In this document: piece after piece, positions 57,714 through 64,000 of the stretch
How the letters are laid out: each line of letters opens with the position of its first letter
Numbering within the stretch: position 1 is the stretch's first letter
Assembly: GCF_030053155.1 (NCBI RefSeq)
Contig: NZ_CP125640.1
Span: forward strand, 186,001-250,000
Source: Rhizobium sp. BT03
Lineage (GTDB): Bacteria > Pseudomonadota > Alphaproteobacteria > Rhizobiales > Rhizobiaceae
Length of the DNA: 64,000 nucleotides
Reading direction: 5' to 3'
The notes under the pieces: generated by a model
The model's database searches: none
The model's input: only the letters and a program-made list of their open reading frames with translations
What the model was told of the DNA's origin: nothing
Translations under genes and position numbers: made by a program

Positions 57714-58019
57714 ATGACCGCACCCAGCAAGGCTTTCGATTTTCAGGATCGCGACAACCTTCTGCGCGATCCCGAACAAGCCTCCCTCTATTTGGCTGAG
57801 TGCCTTGAAGATGGAGATATGGAGCTTTTTCAAGAGACCTTGCGCAATGTAGCCAAGGCGCAGGAGGGTGGCGTTCGCGCCGTGGCGGAGCAGGCTCACT
57901 TGAGCCGTGAAAACCTATACCGAGCCCTTTCGAAGAACGGCAAGCCTCAATTCGAGACCATTTCAAAGATGCTCTCAGCCCTGGGGCTGAAATTCACGGT
58001 CACACCTGCGCATCGTTAA
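57714..58019 (+). CDS. HigA-like antitoxin (addiction module antidote, HTH)
   Basis: The 101-residue protein has a Xre-like helix-turn-helix (VRAVAEQAHLSRENLYRALSKNGKPQFETISKMLSALGLK), which would both bind the toxin and repress the palindromic operator upstream. GGAGG 8 bases upstream gives a good ribosome site, unlike the toxin, so antitoxin may be made in excess. The family is the addiction module antidote TIGR02684-type paired with RelE-like toxins. Confidence 0.85.
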   Translation: MTAPSKAFDFQDRDNLLRDPEQASLYLAECLEDGDMELFQETLRNVAKAQEGGVRAVAEQAHLSRENLYRALSKNGKPQFETISKMLSALGLKFTVTPAHR

Positions 58020-58055
58020 GAGAAGAAACCGTGAATATCGCATCCTTTGTTCAAT

Positions 58056-58682
58056 TCAGGCCGCCTGCATCGTCTTTCCGGCCTCATCATCAAGAGCGCT
58101 GGCGCGCTTATAGGCCTCACGTTCGCTGATGCGGCCGAAGTAATCGACGAAGGCCTGGCGTTTTTCGATGCTGCCGAAGCCGAGGCCCCAGCCGACATGC
58201 GCGCCGACATAGACGTCGGCGGCGGTGAAGCGCTCGCCGGCGACGTAGGTCGATCCGGAGACCGCCATTTCAAGCGTGTTCATGACGTCGCCGAAACCGC
58301 CGCAGCCGGCCATACGTAGGCGCTCCGCAGGAATTTCGAAGCCGAGCGCCTTCATCGTCACGGCCGATTCCAACGGGCCGGCGGCAAAGAACATCCAGCG
58401 GTAATAGCGGGCGCGCTCTTCCGGCTTGGGGGCCAGCCCCTTTTCCGGGAAGGTTTCGGCGAGATAGGCGCAGATCGCCGCGCATTCAGTGACGACGGTG
58501 TCGCCATGGCGGATCGCCGGCACCTTGCCCATCGGATTGACGGAGAGATATTCCGGCGCCTTCATGGTTTCGCCGAAGGTCAGAAGTTCGGTGCGATAGG
58601 GCTGACCAATTTCCTCCAGCATCCAGCGCGCGATGCGGCCGCGTGACATCGGGTTCGTGTAGAATACCAATTCTTCGGTCAT
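58056..58682 (-). CDS. glutathione S-transferase family protein
   Basis: The 208-residue protein has the thioredoxin-like N-terminal domain (YTNPMSRGRIARWMLEEIG, NPMGKVPAIRHGDTVVTECAAIC) and an all-alpha C-terminal domain with FTAADVYVGAHVGWG. It may conjugate glutathione to electrophiles or act as a thiol isomerase. AGGAGGAGGATGTC precedes the ATG at 58682. It lies next to a GNAT gene on the same strand; whether they share a transcript is unclear (gap 68 bases). Confidence 0.88.
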   Translation of the reverse strand: MTEELVFYTNPMSRGRIARWMLEEIGQPYRTELLTFGETMKAPEYLSVNPMGKVPAIRHGDTVVTECAAICAYLAETFPEKGLAPKPEERARYYRWMFFAAGPLESAVTMKALGFEIPAERLRMAGCGGFGDVMNTLEMAVSGSTYVAGERFTAADVYVGAHVGWGLGFGSIEKRQAFVDYFGRISEREAYKRASALDDEAGKTMQAA

Positions 58683-58750
58683 GACATCCTCCTCCTGTTG
58701 CGTCGCCCGGAATCAATAGCGCGGCGAGGTCTTTCTGCAACCCCCGATCT

Positions 58751-59197
58751 TCAGAGAGCCTTGCGGTACTGGATGAAGCCTGAGCGCTCGGCGATCTTGT
58801 CGTAGAGCCGCCTCGCCGTGGCATTCGTTTCATGCGTCATCCAATAAAGCCTGCCTGCGCCGTTTTGACGGGCAAGATCGGCGACCGCATCGATCAGCGC
58901 GGCGCCGGTACCGAGCCCGCGCTGGCTGTTTTCGACATAGAGATCCTGCAGGTAGCAGGTCCATTGCGGCAGCAAGCAGGAGCGGTGAAAGATGGCATGG
59001 ACGATGCCGACGAGGCGGCCGTCTCCATCGAAGGCGCCGAGCGCATGCATCGGTTCGCTGGGATCATGGAAGCGGCCCCAGGTGAGATCGGTGGTTTCGG
59101 GTGGGATGACCACTTCGTAGAAGCGCTGATACGCCTCCCACAGGGTTTCCCAAGCGGCGCGGTCGGATGGTTCCAGCGGGCGTACGGTCGCCGTCAT
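58751..59197 (-). CDS. GNAT family N-acetyltransferase
   Basis: The 148-residue enzyme has the GNAT acetyl-CoA loop SQRGLGTGAALIDAVADLARQNGAGRLYW and the end TNATARRLYDKIAERSGFIQYRKAL. The substrate is unknown; relatives acetylate polyamines, amino acids or ribosomal proteins. GGGAGAAC precedes ATG 59197; a further ATG at 59212 is in frame. Confidence 0.85.
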   Translation of the reverse strand: MTATVRPLEPSDRAAWETLWEAYQRFYEVVIPPETTDLTWGRFHDPSEPMHALGAFDGDGRLVGIVHAIFHRSCLLPQWTCYLQDLYVENSQRGLGTGAALIDAVADLARQNGAGRLYWMTHETNATARRLYDKIAERSGFIQYRKAL

Positions 59198-59216
59198 CAG
59201 CTGTTCTCCCAAAATG

Positions 59217-59245
59217 AAAACGGCGGGGAAATCCCCGCCGTTTCG
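59217..59245 (-). terminator. hairpin after icd
   Basis: AAAACGGCGGGG-AAAT-CCCCGCCGTTT forms a GC stem with flanking A/T tracts, just past the icd stop on the minus strand. Confidence 0.8.
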
Positions 59246-59267
59246 ATGCTATCCCGAAAGAGGAGGC

Positions 59268-60479
59268 TTACGCCATCGCCTTCTGCAGGTTCTGGTCGAT
59301 CTTGTCGAGGAAGGCGGTGGTCGACAGCCACGGCTGGTCGGGGCCGATCAAGAGCGCCAGGTCCTTGGTCATGAAGCCGGATTCGACGGTATCGACGCAG
59401 ACCTTTTCGAGCGTCGAGGCGAAGCGGGCCAGCTCGGCGTTGTCGTCGAGCTTGGCGCGATGGGCGAGGCCGCGGGTCCAGGCGAAGATCGAGGCGATCG
59501 AGTTCGTCGAGGTTTCCTGGCCCTTCTGGTGCTGGCGGTAATGGCGGGTAACCGTGCCGTGGGCGGCTTCGGCTTCGACCGTCTTGCCATCCGGCGTCAG
59601 CAGCACCGAGGTCATCAGGCCGAGCGAGCCGAAGCCCTGGGCAACCGTGTCAGACTGGACGTCGCCGTCATAGTTCTTGCAGGCCCAGACATAACCGCCC
59701 GACCACTTGAGCGCCGAGGCGACCATGTCGTCGATCAGACGGTGTTCATAGGTGATGCCGGCTTCCTTGAACTGATCCTTGAATTCTGTCTCGTAGACTT
59801 CCTCGAAGATGTCCTTGAAGCGGCCGTCATAGGCTTTGAGGATGGTGTTCTTGGTCGACAGGTAGACCGGCCATTTGCGCATCAGGCCGTACATCATCGA
59901 GGCGCGGGCGAATTCGCGGATCGATTCATCGAGATTGTACATGGCCATGGCGACGCCGGCGCCCGGCGCGTTGAAGACTTCCTTCTCGATGACGGTGCCG
60001 TCTTCGCCGACGAACTTGATCGTCAGCTTGCCCTTACCGGGGAACTTGAAGTCGGTGGCGCGGTACTGGTCGCCGAAGGCGTGGCGGCCGACGACGATCG
60101 GCTGGGTCCAGCCGGGAACCAGGCGCGGCACGTTCTTGCAGATGATCGGCTCGCGGAAGATGACGCCGCCGAGGATGTTGCGGATCGTGCCGTTCGGGCT
60201 CTTCCACATTTCCTTGAGGTTGAATTCCTTGACGCGGGCCTCATCCGGCGTGATCGTCGCGCACTTGATGCCGACGCCGTACTTCTTGATGGCATTGGCG
60301 GCGTCGACGGTCACCTGGTCGTTGGTGGCGTCGCGGTTTTCGACGGAGAGGTCGAAATAGTCGATATCGAGGTCGAGATACGGATGGATCAGCTTATCCT
60401 TGATGAGCTGCCAGATGATGCGCGTCATTTCATCGCCGTCGAGATCGGCGACGGGATTGGCGACCTTGATCTTGTTCAT
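59268..60479 (-). CDS. icd: NADP-dependent isocitrate dehydrogenase
   Basis: It oxidises isocitrate to 2-oxoglutarate in the TCA cycle. The 403-residue length and the motifs [29 protein letters not shown] and [15 protein letters not shown] mark the eukaryote-like homodimeric NADP type used by rhizobia, not the E. coli type. Single gene with its own terminator. The ATG at 60479 starts the family sequence [10 protein letters not shown]. Confidence 0.97.
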   Translation of the reverse strand: MNKIKVANPVADLDGDEMTRIIWQLIKDKLIHPYLDLDIDYFDLSVENRDATNDQVTVDAANAIKKYGVGIKCATITPDEARVKEFNLKEMWKSPNGTIRNILGGVIFREPIICKNVPRLVPGWTQPIVVGRHAFGDQYRATDFKFPGKGKLTIKFVGEDGTVIEKEVFNAPGAGVAMAMYNLDESIREFARASMMYGLMRKWPVYLSTKNTILKAYDGRFKDIFEEVYETEFKDQFKEAGITYEHRLIDDMVASALKWSGGYVWACKNYDGDVQSDTVAQGFGSLGLMTSVLLTPDGKTVEAEAAHGTVTRHYRQHQKGQETSTNSIASIFAWTRGLAHRAKLDDNAELARFASTLEKVCVDTVESGFMTKDLALLIGPDQPWLSTTAFLDKIDQNLQKAMA

Positions 60480-60667
60480 GTATCTGCCTCGTTCGAGCTT
60501 GAAGGGGACAAGCGTCCCGGGTGGTTGACCTGATGAGGAGCGCTATAGCACTGTGAACCGGGAACGCAAAGCTGCAACGGGTTTCACAATGCGTTTTTGC
60601 CGCCATTGCCAAGCGCTGAAATCTGGCTAGTGTCCGCCTTGATTTGCCCGCCCCGGAACATTCGATC

Positions 60668-61195
60668 ATGAAGACAATCGCCGTTGTTATCGCAAGCCTT
60701 ATCGCCTTTTCAGGCGCCGCCCACGCGGCCGATGCCACCGCTCCCGTGAAGGAGATCATGGACGCAACCAGGAGCAACTGGGCCGACAACAATAGTGACT
60801 GGACCGACATCTTCGATGCGAGCCGGCTTGACCATCTCTACAGCAAGGACTTCATCGCGAAATACCAGGCGGCCGCGCAATTTCCCGCCGGCGACGACGA
60901 CGGTATATCGCCCTTCGATTACGACGTCATCGTCAACGGCCAGGACTCATGCCCACTGGAGGATCTGGCGATGGCGGCGGCGCCCCCGGTCAACGGGACG
61001 ACCGAGGTCACGGTGCGCTTCAAGAAATCCGCCTGCGCGGACACTCCTGACGCCAAGGACTATACGACCGTTCGCTTCGAGGTGGTCGAGCAGGCTGGCC
61101 AAGCCGTCATCGATGATATCGTCACCGAGAATATCGAAACGCAGGGCCGCGATTCCCTGAAGGCGACGATGGCGCTGATTGCCAAGGGCCAATAG
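60668..61195 (+). CDS. secreted protein of unknown function
   Basis: The 175-residue protein has a signal peptide (MKTIAVVIASLIAFSGAAHA) and a mature domain rich in Asp/Ala with KEIMDATRSNWADNNSDWTDIFDASRLDHLYSKDF and VNGQDSCPLEDL, which resembles the DUF3828-like family of periplasmic proteins, though the match is weak. Two cysteines may form a disulfide. ATG 60668 is preferred as the signal peptide starts there. Confidence 0.65.
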   Translation: MKTIAVVIASLIAFSGAAHAADATAPVKEIMDATRSNWADNNSDWTDIFDASRLDHLYSKDFIAKYQAAAQFPAGDDDGISPFDYDVIVNGQDSCPLEDLAMAAAPPVNGTTEVTVRFKKSACADTPDAKDYTTVRFEVVEQAGQAVIDDIVTENIETQGRDSLKATMALIAKGQ

Positions 61196-61296
61196 GCGCG
61201 CGACAGTCGCGAGCGTCGAGATTCGATCGCGGGCGATTTGCTTCGCCCGGCATGGCATTATCTGTCGATCCTTCCGCGGCATGAGGAGGCCTGCAT

Positions 61297-63330
61297 TTGT
61301 TTTCCGGTTTTCAGGCTCGCGACTGGCTGCTTGCCAATGATCCGGCGCTTTCGCGTCTGCGCATGGCCCTGCGGGTGACGCTGACGATCGTTTTCTCCTT
61401 TTTGGTCCTTCTTGCCATCCACATGCTCATCCTGCCGTTGCCGACCGCGGCCTTTGGCCTCGGCATTGTGCTGTCGATCGAAGGCGGCGTGGCGGTGCGC
61501 GACAAGGGCAATTCCCGCCAGCTGGTGACGCGGCTCTTCGGCTGTGTGGCAAGCCTCGCCGTCGTCGGCATCGCGGCGGGGCTCGAGGATCGCCGCTTTC
61601 TCTCCGATCTCGTCTTCCTGGTGGTGATCGCGCTCGCATCGGCGGGACGGGTGTTCGGGCCGCGCGGTTTTGCCATCGGCATGTTCGCCTTCACCTCCTA
61701 TTTCATGGGCGCCTATTTCCGGCCGCCGTTTGCCGAGCTGCCTGAAGTGGCGATCGGCCCTGTCGTCGCGGTGCTCGTCGGCCATCTGGTCCGGGCGGTT
61801 CTGCTGCCCGACGATTGGCGGCGCGATCTGTTGCGTTCGCTCGAAAGCGTCAGGGGCCGGATCAACCAGATCCTCTTCAAGCTCGCCGCCATCGCCGGCG
61901 GCGCCGAGATCGGCGAAGCCGACCGGCAGGAACTGCGCCAGCTGGAAGACCGGCTGAAGGAAGTGGTGCTGATGGCGGAGACCTTCATCCCGCGCCCGCC
62001 GGCCGGCGTCTTCGACGGCGCCGCCGACCCTGCAGCCGAGCTGGCGATCCGGCTCTTCGATGCCCATCTTGCCGCCGAGAGCACGATCGTGCTGAGCTTC
62101 CAGAGCCCGCCGCCTTTTGCGCTCGTTCATACGGTGATCGAGGCGGATGCGGCTGAACTTGCAAGATTTGAGGGGATGGCCGAGACCATCCAGGATCAGC
62201 CGCAGGGCGAAACGGTGCGGGCGCTTCTCTGGCTCGGCGAGGCGCGGCAGCAGTTGACGCAGGCGATCGGCCAGGGGCAAGCCTCCGGTTTCTCCGAGAT
62301 CGATGCGGTCAAGGATACGGCGCAATCCCCGGCAATCGACTTTTCGCTTGCCAATCCGCTGCTGCGTTCGGCGCTGCAGATCACCATCGCATCGGCGATT
62401 GCCATGAGCTTCGGTCTGCTCTTGTCGCGCGAACGCTGGTTCTGGGCGGTGCTTGCTTCCTTCCTCGTCTTCACCAACACCAATTCGCGCGGCGACACCG
62501 CGATGAGGGCGCTGTCGCGGTCGCTCGGGACCGTGTTCGGGATCGGGATCGGCCTTGTGCTCGCCACGCTGATTTCAGGCGAACCTGATATCGCCATTCC
62601 CGTTGCCGCCGTCTGTATCTTCCTCGCCTTCTATTTCCTGCAGGTTTCCTATGCGACGATGACCTTCTTCATCTCGATCGTGCTCTGCCTGGTCTACGGC
62701 ATGACCGGTGTGCTGACGCTCGATCTCTTGAAGCTGCGCATCGGCGAGACCATGATCGGCGCCGTGGCTGGAACGGTGGTCGCCTTCATCGTCTTTCCCA
62801 CACGCACACGCGGAGCGCTTGATTCAGCGCTTGCCCGCTGGTTCCAGGCGCTGCGCGACCTGCTCGGCGCGCTCGGCGAGGGGAAGAGCGGTTTCCAGCT
62901 GATGGCGCTGTCACAGAAGATCGATGCCTGTTACCGCGACGTGACGGTGGCGGCGCGGCCGTTCGGCTCCTCCTGGTCGGTGGTGACGCGGCCGGGCCAG
63001 ATCCGCCAGACGCTGGCGATCTTCCTGTCCTGCACCTATTGGGCGCGTATCCTGGCGAAGAGCTATGAAGCGCCGGCCGCCGCCGACACGCTGAACAGGC
63101 TGATCGCGGCGGATCTGGCGCTGATCGACGATGCCGCCCCGCGTGGATCCAGCTGCTTCCTGATCAAGCGCAAGGCGTCGCGTACGACAGGGCGACACCT
63201 GCCGCTGTCGCGCGAAGGCGCCAGGCTGGGGCTCGAAATGATCGGTTCGGCGCTGGAAAGGCTCTATCCGCCGGCCGACGTCTTGCCGTTTGCAGCGGGC
63301 GAGGCTATTGCGCGCTCGAAACAGGGATAA
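61297..63330 (+). CDS. FUSC-family membrane protein (aromatic acid/fusaric acid exporter-like)
   Basis: The 677-residue protein has two clusters of about six hydrophobic segments (about 22-175 and 355-500), separated by a soluble part and ended by a cytoplasmic tail, the layout of the FUSC/AaeB-like exporters that remove aromatic carboxylates. No membrane-fusion partner is adjacent. The start is TTG at 61297 with AGGAGG 8 bases upstream. It is followed after 4 bases by a methyltransferase gene. Confidence 0.88.
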   Translation: MFSGFQARDWLLANDPALSRLRMALRVTLTIVFSFLVLLAIHMLILPLPTAAFGLGIVLSIEGGVAVRDKGNSRQLVTRLFGCVASLAVVGIAAGLEDRRFLSDLVFLVVIALASAGRVFGPRGFAIGMFAFTSYFMGAYFRPPFAELPEVAIGPVVAVLVGHLVRAVLLPDDWRRDLLRSLESVRGRINQILFKLAAIAGGAEIGEADRQELRQLEDRLKEVVLMAETFIPRPPAGVFDGAADPAAELAIRLFDAHLAAESTIVLSFQSPPPFALVHTVIEADAAELARFEGMAETIQDQPQGETVRALLWLGEARQQLTQAIGQGQASGFSEIDAVKDTAQSPAIDFSLANPLLRSALQITIASAIAMSFGLLLSRERWFWAVLASFLVFTNTNSRGDTAMRALSRSLGTVFGIGIGLVLATLISGEPDIAIPVAAVCIFLAFYFLQVSYATMTFFISIVLCLVYGMTGVLTLDLLKLRIGETMIGAVAGTVVAFIVFPTRTRGALDSALARWFQALRDLLGALGEGKSGFQLMALSQKIDACYRDVTVAARPFGSSWSVVTRPGQIRQTLAIFLSCTYWARILAKSYEAPAAADTLNRLIAADLALIDDAAPRGSSCFLIKRKASRTTGRHLPLSREGARLGLEMIGSALERLYPPADVLPFAAGEAIARSKQG

Positions 63331-63334
63331 GACC

Positions 63335-64000
63335 ATGGCAGGCACGAACAGCGAGCGTCAACTTCTGGCCGAAGGGCCGGCCATTATTCTGGTCGAGCCG
63401 CAGATGGGCGAGAATATCGGCATGGTGGCGCGCGCCATGGCGAATTTCGGTCTTGCCGAACTACGCCTCGTCAATCCGCGTGACGGCTGGCCGAACGAGA
63501 AGGCGCTGGCGACCGCCTCCAAAGCCGATCATGTGATCGCGGCAACGAAGGTCTACGACACGCTGGAGCAAGCGGTCGCCGATCTCAACTTCGTCTATGC
63601 GACGACGGCGCGCAGCCGCGACAATTACAAGCCGGTGCGCTCGCCGGTCTTTGCCGCTGAAACGCTGCGCACGAAATTCCGGTCAGGTGAGGCGACCGGC
63701 ATCCTCTTCGGTCGCGAGCGCTGGGGCTTGACCAATGAGGAAGTGGCGCTTGCCGACGAGATCGTCACTTTCCCGGTCAATCCGGCCTTCGCCTCGCTCA
63801 ACATCGCCCAGGCCGTGCTGCTCATGTCCTATGAGTGGATGAAATCGGGCATGGAGGATCTGGAAGCCGTGCCGTTCCAGGCGCTCGAGCAGCGCCCGTC
63901 CACCAAGGAGCAGCTCTTCGGTCTGTTCGAGCAGCTGGAAGAGGCGCTCGATTCGCGCAACTATTTTCATCCGCCCTCGAAAAAGCCGAAAATGGTCGAC
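63335..64000 (+). CDS. TrmJ-like RNA methyltransferase (SpoU family, partial)
   Basis: The frame is open from ATG 63335 to the window edge (222 codons) with no stop. The N-terminus IILVEPQMGENIGMVARAMANFGLAELRLVNPRDGW and GILFGRERWGLTNEEVALAD with NPAFASLNIAQAVLLMSYEW are typical of the SPOUT/TrmJ family, which 2'-O-methylates tRNA position 32 or rRNA. The C-terminus is missing. It lies 4 bases after the FUSC gene and is probably co-transcribed. Confidence 0.9.
   Translation, partial: MAGTNSERQLLAEGPAIILVEPQMGENIGMVARAMANFGLAELRLVNPRDGWPNEKALATASKADHVIAATKVYDTLEQAVADLNFVYATTARSRDNYKPVRSPVFAAETLRTKFRSGEATGILFGRERWGLTNEEVALADEIVTFPVNPAFASLNIAQAVLLMSYEWMKSGMEDLEAVPFQALEQRPSTKEQLFGLFEQLEEALDSRNYFHPPSKKPKMVD

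Overview
The window is chromosomal DNA of an alphaproteobacterium of the Rhizobiaceae, most likely Rhizobium of the etli/leguminosarum group. Support comes from a GAAC-N7-GTAC operator upstream of recA as known from R. etli, RIME-type inverted repeats, the cckA/CtrA cell-cycle signature, a giant growth-pole-ring protein, a single-cysteine DksA, and dense GC-rich coding with TTG/GTG starts. No tRNA, rRNA, IS element, prophage or CRISPR array was seen. Apart from a small toxin-antitoxin locus and a few orphan genes it reads as core chromosome.

Layout. 0-9.5 kb: small membrane protein, lipoprotein, DAHP synthase aroG (with what looks like a leaderless aromatic-amino-acid attenuator), a two-gene chemoreceptor/periplasmic Cache unit, a DHA2 efflux pump, a cobalamin riboswitch driving bluB, and a DUF2865 protein. 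9.6-18.6 kb: RNase HI, malic enzyme maeB, an FAD-linked oxidase, a histidine phosphatase, a metallophosphoesterase, an MFS transporter and a dipeptide epimerase. 18.6-22.7 kb: a complete Mla-type lipid transport operon (permease with STAS, ATPase, MCE protein, auxiliary lipoprotein). 22.8-28.2 kb: a GAF-GGDEF-PilZ cyclase, a D-Ala-D-Ala carboxypeptidase, a stand-alone glycyl-tRNA-synthetase-like protein, an orphan secreted protein, a P-loop kinase and a cysteine hydrolase.

28.3-36.2 kb: a 2340-residue growth-pole-ring (GPR/RgsE-like) protein with a 132-bp tandem repeat array. It is divergent from a small Hpt protein across a region with CtrA-type TTAA-N7-TTAA and TTAACCAT sites. 36.4-44.9 kb: ferredoxin, DUF922 protein, folP-folB-folK, a secreted protein, ycjF/ycjX-like genes, sixA-like phosphatase, dksA and a DUF1062 protein. 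45.3-49.2 kb: a FliO-domain membrane protein divergent from cckA, the kinase that feeds CtrA. 49.5-64 kb: pseudouridine catabolism (PsuG plus PfkB kinase), recA with an SOS operator, alaS, a LysE exporter, an AraC-GyrI regulator, a HigBA-like module with a perfect palindrome at the toxin start, GST, GNAT, icd, a secreted protein, a FUSC-family transporter and the start of a TrmJ-like methyltransferase cut by the window edge.

The strongest new-looking signal is the aroG leader at 2.65-2.82 kb. It has a good promoter whose predicted +1 is the ATG of a 24-residue peptide containing Phe-Tyr-Trp-Tyr, followed by mutually exclusive hairpins and a U-tract terminator. Next are the stand-alone GlyRS-like gene with its own promoter and leaderless upstream ORF, and the CtrA-type sites between gpr and hpt, which would tie polar growth to the CckA pathway encoded 11 kb away.
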